DNA of 64,000 bases from Paraburkholderia kururiensis (lineage in GTDB: Bacteria; Pseudomonadota; Gammaproteobacteria; Burkholderiales; Burkholderiaceae): the NCBI RefSeq assembly GCF_034424375.1, contig NZ_CP139965.1:6014001-6078000 (forward strand). The letters are read 5' to 3'. Positions 45,682 through 54,102 of this stretch are shown here, in pieces (within the stretch, counting starts at the first letter, position 1; the number at the start of each line of letters is the position of its first letter). The notes beneath the pieces are model-generated. The model had not been told where the DNA came from. It saw only the letters and a list, made by a program, of their open reading frames with translations, and did not search any database. Both the position numbers and the translations under genes were made by a program.

Positions 45682-45831
45682 TTTCATTGGGTGCACCAGG
45701 CCCCCAGGAAAGCGGAACAAAACGAAATGGGAGGCGAAGAGCAACAAGGCCCTTCCCTCCCATGATTCACGGCCACCACTCGACTCGCCGGACCCTCGCC
45801 CCCGGGCTCACCGCAATCATCAAAATCTTCT

Positions 45832-46269
45832 TTATATTCTTCGCTCCTGTTTCTTCGCGGTCATTGCACACCAGGCCGCATGAGAGTCCATGTAGTCTCT
45901 CCAATGCGTGATCTTTCGGTTCTCGATCTTGATGATTGAGCAGAACCGGTTGTTGTACGCCACGCCTGTAGCGAGGATGATTCCATGAACCTCATATTCG
46001 ATGACACAGCCGGCGGCTATCTCGTGAGTAATCAACCTGTCGGCAGATTGAAGCGCGATGTTGTCGACGTAGCCTTTGAACGCAGCCATCAGGTTGGTTC
46101 GTCCTTTGATAACGCGGGGCCAACCCAGGTCGTAGAGAGTCTCGTAAATGATGTCGTCGGCAATGACGTCGAAGAAGTGCGTTCCATCGACAAGGCCACC
46201 TAGCGCCCCTCGAACCAGATTGAAGTAAGGATCAGCCGCCTCGTAGGCGGCGTATTTCGATCTTGGCAT
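45832..46269 (-). CDS. SnoaL-like/NTF2-fold protein
   Basis: 145 aa. N-terminal helices (YEAADPYFNLVRGALGGLVD) followed by HFFDVIADDIIYETLYDLGW and the beta-sheet region VIEYEVHGIILATGVAYNNR and FCSIIKIENRKITHWRDYMD, characteristic of the SnoaL/NTF2 cone fold. Such proteins are small isomerases, hydratases or ligand binders. ATG 46269 has GGGAG 12 bases upstream. Convergent with the propeller gene; no partner enzyme is obvious. Confidence 0.8.
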   Translation of the reverse strand: MPRSKYAAYEAADPYFNLVRGALGGLVDGTHFFDVIADDIIYETLYDLGWPRVIKGRTNLMAAFKGYVDNIALQSADRLITHEIAAGCVIEYEVHGIILATGVAYNNRFCSIIKIENRKITHWRDYMDSHAAWCAMTAKKQERRI

Positions 46270-46584
46270 TTCTGTTTCTTGCTCCCTTTGGTATGTTGCT
46301 TACCTGCCCGATTTCTTCGGGCCATTTCAATCCTGGAGAACGGCTTCGGTTGAGCGGCCCCGGCTTTCAGTGCCAAAGGCAATGTTAGTCTTCGGCGCCG
46401 CGGCGGGCGATGGGTTACTCGCCGGCCAGGTTCGGTCATTGCCTCACACGATAGATCTGCCATCCAAAGGTCCGCTGTACTCGGCCAGCGGACCCCGAGA
46501 GCGTACCTTGCCGCACTACTACCGATTTGCGGTGGAGCATTCAGGGAGGAACGCCGTTGCAGGCGTTCTGCCGTCTTCGGTTGC
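46270..46584. other. Intergenic region with a GC-rich hairpin
   Basis: About 315 bases, no gene recognised. GGTCCGCTG and CAGCGGACC (46469-46494) form a perfect 9-bp stem with an 8-base loop, possibly the transcription end of the upstream minus-strand SDR gene, although no U-tract follows. Confidence 0.5.
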
Positions 46585-47400
46585 TTAAGTCGGCAACTGA
46601 TTGAATTTTCGAATGGCTTTGTCCACGAAGGACTCGGGCAGATAGCGGCGCAGAAACCGCACCTGCCCGGCCTGTTTGCCCGCGGTGTAGCGCCGCTTCG
46701 GCGCGAGCTCCGTCGCCGCTTTAAGCACCGTGGCAGCAACGATCTCGGGCGCGTCGCCAGTTTCCATCATGGCCGGCAACAGTGCATGAACGCGGGCGCG
46801 ATCCGCATCGTAGACCTGCAGCGTGCGGTCTGGCTTGATCGTGTTCTCCTCGAACGACGTCCGGGTCACGGCAGGCTCCACCAGCACGACACGAATGCCG
46901 AGCGTGCGCAACTCGTGGTCCAGCGATTCCGAGTAGCCCTCCACGGCATGCTTCGTCGAGGCGTACAGGGCGTTGTACGGCGATGGGATCAGACCTAGCA
47001 CGGAACTCATGTTGATGATGCGCCCCCGCGTCTGGCGGCGCATCGCCGGCAGAACCGCGTTGGTGACGCGCAGCACGCCGAACACATTCACCTCGAACAG
47101 CGACCGGGCCTGCGCGACAGACGACTCTTCGGCCCCGCCGAACAAGCCGATGCCTGCGTTGTTGACCAGCAGGTCGATCCTGCCGGCGTCTCTCAAGACT
47201 TCGGCGACCATGTGCTGTACGGAGTCGTCGTCGGTCACGTCGCACGTCAGCATCGTGATGTCGTCAACGCCTGCGGGAAATGTCTTGCGGCTGGTTCCGA
47301 ACACACGATAACCCGCTTGCCTGAGTGCCAGGGCTGTGGCCCGTCCAATACCGGACGAGGCTCCGGTCACGAGGGCGACAGGCATGTCGTTCTTGCTCAT
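46585..47400 (-). CDS. Short-chain dehydrogenase/reductase
   Basis: 271-aa classical SDR. Rossmann motif TGASSGIGRATAL, NNAGIGLFGG, catalytic Ser in INMSSVLGLIPSP and YxxxK in YASTKHAVEG. The C-terminus is a long basic helix region (RRYTAGKQAGQVRFLRRYLP). ATG 47400 with GGAG upstream gives the family-typical start; the frame continues upstream over the promoter region. Divergent from an HxlR regulator 95 bases away, which probably responds to an electrophile or phenolic that this oxidoreductase handles. Confidence 0.88.
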   Translation of the reverse strand: MSKNDMPVALVTGASSGIGRATALALRQAGYRVFGTSRKTFPAGVDDITMLTCDVTDDDSVQHMVAEVLRDAGRIDLLVNNAGIGLFGGAEESSVAQARSLFEVNVFGVLRVTNAVLPAMRRQTRGRIINMSSVLGLIPSPYNALYASTKHAVEGYSESLDHELRTLGIRVVLVEPAVTRTSFEENTIKPDRTLQVYDADRARVHALLPAMMETGDAPEIVAATVLKAATELAPKRRYTAGKQAGQVRFLRRYLPESFVDKAIRKFNQLPT

Positions 47401-47446
47401 CAATCGATTCTCCAAAGGGTGGGCGAGCGGCATCGTTGAAAGTGTT

Positions 47447-47489
47447 ACTATCGATTCGATACTAAGCATGCTAGCACAGTCACTATCGA
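47447..47489. promoter_or_regulatory. Two ACTATCGA boxes in the SDR-HxlR divergent promoter
   Basis: ACTATCGA occurs at 47447-47454 (followed by TTCGATAC, near-palindromic) and 47482-47489 (followed by AAAAGTAT), 35 bases apart. They are the most striking repeats between the divergent genes and are candidate HxlR operators. Confidence 0.55.
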
Positions 47490-47495
47490 AAAAGT

Positions 47496-47933
47496 ATGGA
47501 CAAGGAAACACCCTGCGATGAACCGTGCCCGATCGCGCGCAGCCTGGCCGTGTTCGGCGACGCCTGGAGTCTGTTGATCCTGCGGGATGCTCATGCGGGG
47601 CTGACCCGCTTCGACCAGTTCCGCAAAAGCCTGGGCATTGCCCCGACGATCCTTTCCCGCCGGCTTGCGACGCTGACGGAGGAAGGCATGCTGGAGAAGC
47701 GGCTGTATTCGGAGCACCCGCCGCGGGAGGAATACGTGCTGACGGCGGCCGGATGCGATGTCTTGCCGGTGCTCTTCATGATTGGCGCGTGGGGGCGCCA
47801 GCACCGTAGCGGCGGTGACCTTGTGCGCTTCCTGGATGCCGACGCGGGGACGGAAATCAAGCCAGTGGCCGTGGATGAAAACACAGGCGCCCGGATAGGA
47901 TCGCGCCCAATACGAGTTATCCCTCCAGAGTGA
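47496..47933 (+). CDS. HxlR-family transcriptional regulator
   Basis: 145 aa. N-terminal Cys residues typical of the family (CDEPCPIARSL), winged helix FGDAWSLLILRDAHAGLTRF, RKSLGIAPTILSRRLATLTE and wing EEYVLTAAG. The conserved N-terminal Cys is the redox/electrophile sensor in characterised relatives. Probable repressor of the divergent SDR gene. No ribosome binding site is obvious before ATG 47496. Confidence 0.88.
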   Translation: MDKETPCDEPCPIARSLAVFGDAWSLLILRDAHAGLTRFDQFRKSLGIAPTILSRRLATLTEEGMLEKRLYSEHPPREEYVLTAAGCDVLPVLFMIGAWGRQHRSGGDLVRFLDADAGTEIKPVAVDENTGARIGSRPIRVIPPE

Positions 47934-48547
47934 TCAGCCCTGAAGACGCGAGATAGTAGGAACTGGCTTGGCCAGGCGTCCGCGATGACAAACCTGCTAG
48001 ATGAATCTGAAAGGGTGATGGTCGCGGTGCATCGCAAGCAGGCATCGATTGATCGCGCTGCCGACCGGCTGAATAGGGTCGACGCGGCCGACCGCATCTG
48101 GCAGCCGTCGGCCAAAGCGGGCAGTCAGGCTGATCCTGCGGCGAACGCTCAGGCGTCTTACTCTCCTTCGAAACCCGCCAGACGGAGTGCTTCGGCATCC
48201 AGGCCGAAGCCGACGTTCACGTTCGGCGGAAAGAAGGCTGCTATGTGACGGTCGAGTCCGGCCGTTGAAGCTGGGATAGACGAGCGATTGCTACAGATTG
48301 AGTTGAGTCTGCCGTTGTGGATGCGGGCCCGCTCGAGAACATCGAAATAGCTGATCCGCGAGCGATAAGCGCATCCGCTCGATAGCGGCTTCGTTCGAAG
48401 CGGCCGCATTGCCGACGTCTTCAATGATCTGCAACTCGTTGCGATTTCAGCCGGAAGAGATCCGACTGTTTCACAGCAAAGCCGATATACCCGCGCCCGA
48501 TGGCCTTACGTCTCTCCGCCTCGTTCTACTGCGGACTGCCCACAGAA
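47934..48547. other. 614-bp region, no gene recognised
   Basis: Short frames on both strands (for example 47985-48248 plus, 48158-48424 minus) lack family resemblance and ribosome binding sites. Composition is less GC-biased than neighbours, so it may contain decayed sequence. Confidence 0.45.
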
Positions 48548-49345
48548 TCACGAGATCGTCGGTGGCGACGGGCTGTCCATATCGGCCGTCTCGACTACCA
48601 CGCGTCCGAGCGCCCTGAACGGCGCAAGAAGCGCCTCGTCGGCCACGCTCGAAGTGATCAGCCTCCAGTCGCGCTCGAGAGGCGTCCAGTGTTGCTGCCG
48701 CGAGCGACCTAGCTTGTCTGCGTCGGCGAGCACAACCACCTGAGCCGCACGCCGGATGATGCAGTCCTTCAGATACGCTTGTTGCGCGCTCGCTTCACAC
48801 AGCCCGAACTCCGCGACCACGCCGTCCGCGCCGAGAAACGCCTTGTCGACGCTCAAGCGGCTAAGCGACAGTTCGGCGAGCGGCCCGAGTGTGCTCATGC
48901 TCGAATTACGCAGATCGCCGCCGAGCAGCGTGAGATGAACGCCGGGCGCGTTCGAGAGAGTCATGACGGCAAGCAGGTTGTTGGTGACCACATGAAGATC
49001 GACGCGCGAAGCGAGATGCCGCGCCAGCGCGGCACACGTCGTGCCGCCGTCGAGCAGCAACGTATCGCCGTCGTGCACGTGAGCGGCGGCCGCGCGAGCG
49101 ATGGCTTCTTTCTGCTCGCGCTGCGTCGCCTTGCGTTCCTCGAGCGACGCCTCCGGTTCATGCGCGCCGATCAGCGCTGTCGCGCCACCATAGGTGCGCA
49201 CGAGACGGCGCTGGTTGGCGAGCGTCGTGAGGTCGCGCCGGATGGTTGCTTCAGATACGCCGAGCGCGGCGCTGAGTTGTTCGACGTTGGTGTCGCCGCT
49301 CAGGACGAGATCGAGAATCGCGCGATGGCGTTCGGACGCTTTCAT
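48548..49345 (-). CDS. DeoR-family transcriptional regulator of the acid-sugar operon
   Basis: 265 aa. HTH at the N-terminus: ILDLVLSGDTNVEQLSAALG, VSEATIRRDLTTLANQRRLV and RTYGGA. Sugar-phosphate sensing domain: DGDTLLLDGGTTCAALARHL, VVTNNLLAVMTL, LLGGDLRNSSM and FLGADGV. Typical effector is a phosphorylated pathway intermediate. ATG 49345 (MKASERHRAIL); two in-frame codons just upstream are alternatives. Last gene of the kdgT-kinase-pdxA2 cluster, 75 bases after pdxA2, so probably autoregulated with it. Confidence 0.9.
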   Translation of the reverse strand: MKASERHRAILDLVLSGDTNVEQLSAALGVSEATIRRDLTTLANQRRLVRTYGGATALIGAHEPEASLEERKATQREQKEAIARAAAAHVHDGDTLLLDGGTTCAALARHLASRVDLHVVTNNLLAVMTLSNAPGVHLTLLGGDLRNSSMSTLGPLAELSLSRLSVDKAFLGADGVVAEFGLCEASAQQAYLKDCIIRRAAQVVVLADADKLGRSRQQHWTPLERDWRLITSSVADEALLAPFRALGRVVVETADMDSPSPPTIS

Positions 49346-49420
49346 GGCTGGCATCTGCAGTATTGAGGTTGCGGATGTTACACCACGGCCCGCGCGCCTT
49401 CCGTCAGGCTCATTGCGCAC

Positions 49421-50422
49421 TCAGCCGCGCCGCGTCGCCAGTTCAGCGCCCTGGCGCAGTGCTTCGAGCAGGCTGCGCTCGTCAGCGATGCCCTTGCCCG
49501 CGATGTCGAACGCGGTGCCATGATCGACCGATGTGCGGATGACTTCGAGCCCTACCGTCACGTTCACGCCCGCTTCCAGCCCGAGCACCTTCACCGGACC
49601 GTGACCCTGGTCGTGATACATCGCCACCACGAGGTCGAAGTCGCCGCGGCCCGCGCGAAAAAAGAGCGTGTCGGCAGGCAGCGGGCCGGTCACGTCGAGG
49701 CCGCGCTCCTGCAAAACCGTTACCGCCGGCACGATCTTCTCTTCTTCCTCGCCGTATCCGAACAAGCCGTTCTCGCCGGCATGCGGATTGATGCCGCACA
49801 CGCCGATGCGCGGCTTCGCGATGCCGGCCTTCACCAGGGTCGCGTTGCCGCGCTCGATCGTGCGTTGCACGAGGCCCGGCTCGATCTTGCGGATCGCGTC
49901 GATGATCCCGATATGCGTCGTCACATGAATGACGCGCAGTTGCGGCGCGACCAGCATCATCGAGACTTCGTCGACGCCCGTCAGATGGGCGAGCATTTCG
50001 GTGTGGCCGGGAAACTTGTGGCCACCGGCGTGCAGCGCTTCCTTGTTCAGCGGCGCCGTACAGATGGCGTCGATTTGACTGGCCTCGGCAAGTTGCACCG
50101 CACGCGCGATGAACTGATAGGCAGCATCGCCCGCGACGGCTGACAACTGGCCGAAAGGCAGGTCGGCCGGAATCAGGTCGAGATCGATGCAGTCGATCGT
50201 GCCCGGCTCGTAGCGCGCCTCGGCCGCTTCCTTGATGCGGCGGATCTTTGCCATACCGCCGACGATCTTATTCGCCCGTTCGAGCCGGCGCGCGTCGCCG
50301 ATCACGAGCGGACGGCACCGCTGATAAACGACGTCGTGTGCAAGGCTCTTGACGATGATTTCCGGGCCGACGCCCGCGGCGTCGCCCATCGTAATGCCGA
50401 TCACGGGGAGGTAGTTGCTCAT
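49421..50422 (-). CDS. pdxA2: PdxA2-type 4-phospho-acid-sugar dehydrogenase
   Basis: 333 aa, PdxA family. Motifs: GITMGDAAGVGPEIIVKSL, APLNKEALHAGGHKFPGHTE (substrate and metal site), INPHAGENGLFG and MYHDQGHGPVKVLG (metal-binding Asp/His). True PdxA works in vitamin B6 synthesis, but this copy sits beside a four-carbon acid sugar kinase. It is thus the PdxA2 paralogue that oxidises and decarboxylates 4-phospho-D-threonate or 4-phospho-D-erythronate to dihydroxyacetone phosphate. ATG 50422 with AAGG upstream. Confidence 0.9.
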   Translation of the reverse strand: MSNYLPVIGITMGDAAGVGPEIIVKSLAHDVVYQRCRPLVIGDARRLERANKIVGGMAKIRRIKEAAEARYEPGTIDCIDLDLIPADLPFGQLSAVAGDAAYQFIARAVQLAEASQIDAICTAPLNKEALHAGGHKFPGHTEMLAHLTGVDEVSMMLVAPQLRVIHVTTHIGIIDAIRKIEPGLVQRTIERGNATLVKAGIAKPRIGVCGINPHAGENGLFGYGEEEEKIVPAVTVLQERGLDVTGPLPADTLFFRAGRGDFDLVVAMYHDQGHGPVKVLGLEAGVNVTVGLEVIRTSVDHGTAFDIAGKGIADERSLLEALRQGAELATRRG

Positions 50423-50483
50423 GATGTTTGCCTTGATGTCATTGAATTCTGCTGTACTGCATGCCGGATCGCGTGGGCGGCGA

Positions 50484-51782
50484 TCAGGCCGAATCGTGTG
50501 AGCGGGTGCCCGCGCTGACGGTCGCTGCCGGGGTTTCTCGGAGATAGCGCCACGCAGCGAACAGTGCGTGGTCGGTGCCGAACGCCCCTGCCTTCGTGAC
50601 GATACGCAGATGCGGCTGGCGAGTGGAGGCACCGACCGGCTTGCCGACGGCCACGCCCGCCTCTATCTCCGCAATCAGTTCGATGCTGCCGACGCCAACT
50701 GCGCTCAGCATCGCGCGGGCGGTTTCGCCGCCCGTCGCGATCAAGCCGCCGAGCGCCGCGAAATGCGGCTTGACGAGCCCGGCAAGCGCCGCCGACAGCA
50801 GCGCGCCTTCCGCCGGATCGAACGCGTCGTCGCTGCCGATGCGCAGCAGCAAATCCGCGCCCGTTCCCAATGCGTCGCCGATTCGCGCCTGCCACTGGAA
50901 CAAGTCGGCGTGGCCCTCGCCGCCGCGCAGCACGGCAGGCGGTACCGTCAGTTCAATCATGCCGGCGCGTTCTCGCAGCATGGCGCACTGCCGCTCCGAG
51001 ACCGCCGACAGGCTGCCCACCAACACCAGCACTGGTGCCTGTTGTCGCTGCCCTTCCGAAGCGCTTGCGCCTTTGCGCGCCGCGCGCGGCCCGAACAGAC
51101 CTTCCAGGCTCGCGATCTCGCGCGCGAGGCCGCCCGAGCCGACCCAGAACAGCGCCTTGTCCATCTGTGCAGTAGCCCGCGCGAGTGTGATGAGGTCGTC
51201 CTTCGTCTCGGCGTCCACCACGAGCGCCTGGGTGCCGCTGGCCGCCACGGCCGCGATCCGCGCCATGAGCGTCTGACCGCCTTCGCGCAACGCATCCACG
51301 TCGAGTTGCGCGGTCGAAACGCCGGCTTGCGCGAGCATCACATGCAGGTCGGCCGTGCGGCCCGCGTTTTCGAGCTTCCATGTATCGGTTGTTTCCAGCG
51401 GCTCGCCGCGTACGAACACACGACCGCCAAGCAAGGTGCGACCCGTCGCCGGAAACGCCGGCGCGACTATCGCAAGACCCGCGAGCGGCTGCAGCGCGGC
51501 GACTTCGGCGGCCCAATTACCACGCAGCGTCGAGTCGATCTTTTTGTAGAGACGCCGGCCCGGCTCGCGCAACGCCAGCCAGGCTGCCGAGGTGCGCTGC
51601 GCGGCCTCGACGGGCGCGAGACGGCGGGTGTCGGTATCGGCGGCGATCACGTCGGCGGCGGTACCGTCGAGGCCTTGGGGCGGCACGTCAAGTGTGACGA
51701 CCGTGCGATAGCCGGCGCTCGCAAAGCCGATCGCGCAATCGGCTGCGCCCGACAGATCGTCTGCGATGATCAGTATGCTCAT
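50484..51782 (-). CDS. Four-carbon acid sugar kinase (DUF1537; DtnK/DenK type)
   Basis: 432 aa. N-terminal domain: IIADDLSGAADCAIGFASAG, IAADTDTRRL and YKKIDSTLRGNWAAEV, the acid-sugar binding half. The C-terminal nucleotide-binding half shows VLVGSLSAVSERQ, GGLIATGGETARAML and IVTKAGAFG. It phosphorylates D-threonate, D-erythronate or a related four-carbon acid at the 4-hydroxyl; sequence alone does not separate these. Its ATG overlaps the kdgT stop (ATGA 51779-51782), and pdxA2 starts 61 bases downstream. Confidence 0.9.
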   Translation of the reverse strand: MSILIIADDLSGAADCAIGFASAGYRTVVTLDVPPQGLDGTAADVIAADTDTRRLAPVEAAQRTSAAWLALREPGRRLYKKIDSTLRGNWAAEVAALQPLAGLAIVAPAFPATGRTLLGGRVFVRGEPLETTDTWKLENAGRTADLHVMLAQAGVSTAQLDVDALREGGQTLMARIAAVAASGTQALVVDAETKDDLITLARATAQMDKALFWVGSGGLAREIASLEGLFGPRAARKGASASEGQRQQAPVLVLVGSLSAVSERQCAMLRERAGMIELTVPPAVLRGGEGHADLFQWQARIGDALGTGADLLLRIGSDDAFDPAEGALLSAALAGLVKPHFAALGGLIATGGETARAMLSAVGVGSIELIAEIEAGVAVGKPVGASTRQPHLRIVTKAGAFGTDHALFAAWRYLRETPAATVSAGTRSHDSA

Positions 51783-52759
51783 CGCGCCATTTCCCTTGCT
51801 TGGCGGCTTACCTGCACGCGCTTTGCGACGGCGGCGGTCAGGATCGGCGAAAGGACCGCAGTCACGACCACGCAGGCAGCCACCAGCAGCGTCGCGCTTT
51901 TGGCCGCCTCCGCGTAGACCGGATTCGCCGCGGCGATCAACGCCGGCACGGCGGCCGCGTTACCTGCCGTATTCGCCGCAGCGGTTCCGGCGACGCCGGT
52001 GCCGCCCGTCAGACGGTCCGCGAGGTAAAGGGGAATGCCCGTCACGATCACCACAGCGATGCCTAGACCAACGCCCAGCACGCCTGCCTGCCACACCTTG
52101 TGCAGATCGAGACTCGCTCCGAGCGCCAGCGCGAAGAACGGAATCATCACCGGAACTGCTTTGCCGAGAAACGCACGCATCTCGCGATCCAGGTTCCCGA
52201 GCAGCATGCCGAACGCCAGCGGCAGAATGCTGCCGACCAGCGTCGGCCACGGAAACGCCGACAGTCCCGCCACGCCAAGCGTGACCATGGTCAGAAACGG
52301 CCCCGATTCGAGCGACATGATCGTATAGGCGCCGACGTCTTCTGAGCGGCCGTACTGGCCCATCAGCGCCATGTACAGACCGCCGTTGGTGTCATTCATC
52401 GCCGCGACGACGGCGAGCGTCGACAGGCCGGCGAACAATCCCGACGAGATCGGCTGTTCGCCAAGGAAATGCCCCATCACCACACCCACGATGATCGCGG
52501 CACCCACCTTCGTGATGAACAGCGCGCCACCCTTCTTGAGCAGATAGGGCGTTGCCTTGACGTCGATGCTCGCGCCCGTGCAGACGTAAAACACCGCCAG
52601 AATCGGCAGCGCACCGGTGAAGAGCGCATTGGTGAAAGAGCCGAAGAACTTCGGCATGTCAGGCAGAAATGTGGCGACGAGCGCGCCGAGGAGCAACGGC
52701 ACGATCATCATGCCGCCGGGTACGCGCTCGATGCCGCGCTTTATGTGTATCTGAGCCAT
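51779..52759 (-). CDS. kdgT: KdgT-family 2-keto-3-deoxygluconate/sugar-acid permease
   Basis: 326-aa inner-membrane proton symporter with about ten hydrophobic helices. It begins MAQIHIKRGIERVPGGMMIV, with GGLYMALMGQYGRSEDVGAY and GNAAAVPALIAAANP, diagnostic of KdgT. Paralogues serve several aldonates, so in this operon it most likely imports a four-carbon acid sugar. ATG 52759 has GGAG eight bases upstream; the frame upstream runs through the operator region and is not coding. First gene of the operon. Confidence 0.9.
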   Translation of the reverse strand: MAQIHIKRGIERVPGGMMIVPLLLGALVATFLPDMPKFFGSFTNALFTGALPILAVFYVCTGASIDVKATPYLLKKGGALFITKVGAAIIVGVVMGHFLGEQPISSGLFAGLSTLAVVAAMNDTNGGLYMALMGQYGRSEDVGAYTIMSLESGPFLTMVTLGVAGLSAFPWPTLVGSILPLAFGMLLGNLDREMRAFLGKAVPVMIPFFALALGASLDLHKVWQAGVLGVGLGIAVVIVTGIPLYLADRLTGGTGVAGTAAANTAGNAAAVPALIAAANPVYAEAAKSATLLVAACVVVTAVLSPILTAAVAKRVQVSRQAREMAR

Positions 52760-52783
52760 GCCAGTCTCCATTCTGATCGGATT

Positions 52784-52877
52784 TTGATTGGATCGGTCAC
52801 TATATTGATTGAATCGATCAGTTTGGAGTGTATCTGGTGCACGTGTTTTGCGCAAATCGATCATTTTTGTGATCGAT
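52784..52877. promoter_or_regulatory. Operator array upstream of kdgT
   Basis: TTGATTGGATCGGTCA (52784-52799) and TTGATTGAATCGATCA (52805-52820) are direct repeats 21 bases apart. Further upstream, ATCGATCA (52856-52863) and TGATCGAT (52870-52877) form a perfect palindrome with a 6-base spacer. All share the GATCGATCA-like core. Likely DeoR-regulator sites controlling the operon. Confidence 0.65.
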
Positions 52878-52885
52878 GCGATCAC

Positions 52886-53272
52886 GTACTTCCCCGCTGA
52901 GCGCGGTCAAACGCGGTGGTCGCAAACCGACCTGCGAGACGGACAGACGAAAAAAAGCCACTCGCAAGGAGTGGCTTTGAATTGCCTGCTGGGCCTTTCG
53001 TGAGTCGAACAAGCCGCAACGGATGACGCTAACCCGCTACGGCTTTCGCCGCCCTTTCCGGTTTGCGGTCTGACTGCCTCAACGGGTCGGCCAGCCAGCC
53101 GGTCCAACCGCCTCGCACTGTGAATTTTTGCGAGCTTGAAGTTCGCCATTAACGTGTGCAATCGCCTTGCCATCGCGGACGTGCGATGACGAGCGGCAGC
53201 TGTGCGTCGCTTTATGCCCATTGCATGAAAGGACGCGCCCGTGGCGACCGCCGGGCTCGGACATCCAAGAAA
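52886..53272. other. Intergenic region containing one terminator
   Basis: No gene recognised between the kdgT operator and the end of the next minus-strand gene, apart from the terminator at 52948-52979. Confidence 0.45.
52948..52979 (-). terminator. Intrinsic terminator
   Basis: AGCCACTC and GAGTGGCT form an 8-bp stem around GCAAG. On the minus strand it is followed by a run of T (complement of AAAAAAA), so it most likely ends transcripts coming from the SDR gene at 53273 and insulates the kdgT operon. Confidence 0.75.
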
Positions 53273-54022
53273 TCAAACGGCGAGTGAGCCGCCATCGACA
53301 TAGAGCTCCACGCCTGCGATATAACTGCTTTCGCTCGATGCCAGAAAGAGCACGGCGCGCGCGATTTCGTCCGGCTGGCCTAGCCGCCCCAGCGGCACAA
53401 CTTGTTTCAGCAGATCTTCGACGCCCGGCCGCGCCTCGAGGTAGCTCCGCATCGGACGTGTCTCGGTCCCGCCCGGCGAGACCACGTTTACGCGGATGCC
53501 GCGCTCCTTCAGGTCGGTTGTCCAGCTTCGCGCGAACGATCGCACAGCCGCCTTGCTTGCGTTATAGAGCGATTGGCCAGGAAACCCTTTACTGCCGGCC
53601 ACCGAGCCATTCAGGACGACGGCGCTTCCCGACGAAAGTAGTGGCAAAGCCTTTTGCACAGTGAAGAGCATGCCACGCACATTCAGGCCGAATAGCCGGT
53701 CGAAACCCTCTTCGTCAATGGTGCCCAGTGGACGCGGCTCGACTTCGGCGACGCCCGCATTTGCGAACACCACGTCAAGCCGACCGTGGTCCCGCTGGAT
53801 ACGCTCGTAGAGTCGATCCAGGTCGGTGAGATTGCTTGCGTCCCCTTGAACACCCACGGCACCGTTTCCTATTTCTTCAATCGCCTCGTCCAGTCGATTT
53901 TGTCTACGTCCCATGATGTAGACCCGCGCGCCTTCGTCTGCGAAAAGCCTGGCACTGGCAAGACCGATGCCCTCGCTGCCGCCAGTGATTGCCACAACCT
54001 TGTTCTCGAATCGGTTTGTCAT
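53273..54022 (-). CDS. Short-chain dehydrogenase/reductase
   Basis: 249-aa classical SDR. TGGSEGIGLASARLF, ANAGVAEVEP, catalytic Ser in VVLNGSVAGSKG and YxxxK in YNASKAAVRSFAR. It ends SSYIAGVELYVDGGSLAV, the usual SDR C-terminus. ATG 54022 has GAGGG upstream. Divergent from a TetR-family gene whose operator lies between the two starts. Substrate unknown; this pairing is common for stress- or xenobiotic-inducible reductases. Confidence 0.9.
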   Translation of the reverse strand: MTNRFENKVVAITGGSEGIGLASARLFADEGARVYIMGRRQNRLDEAIEEIGNGAVGVQGDASNLTDLDRLYERIQRDHGRLDVVFANAGVAEVEPRPLGTIDEEGFDRLFGLNVRGMLFTVQKALPLLSSGSAVVLNGSVAGSKGFPGQSLYNASKAAVRSFARSWTTDLKERGIRVNVVSPGGTETRPMRSYLEARPGVEDLLKQVVPLGRLGQPDEIARAVLFLASSESSYIAGVELYVDGGSLAV

Positions 54023-54038
54023 ATGCCCTCGGTATAAA

Positions 54039-54067
54039 TGGAGTATTGCTCCACTTAGTATATGGAG
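54039..54067. promoter_or_regulatory. TGGAG operator in the SDR-TetR gap
   Basis: TGGAG-TATTG-CTCCA (54039-54053) is a perfect short palindrome, and a further TATGGAG follows at 54061-54067. It lies in the 80-base space between divergent starts, where a TetR-type repressor would act. Confidence 0.6.
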
Positions 54068-54102
54068 GCATCATCCGCTTATCAAGCAGAATTAGAACAA
54101 GG

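Noticed and set aside
50568..51917. 449-codon plus-strand frame opposite the four-carbon acid sugar kinase
   Set aside because: Antisense shadow with Arg/Gln/His bias; the kinase strand carries clear DUF1537 motifs.
52980..53110. Possible tRNA or integration site near the terminator at 52.95 kb
   Set aside because: No cloverleaf or TTCGA arm in correct spacing was found.
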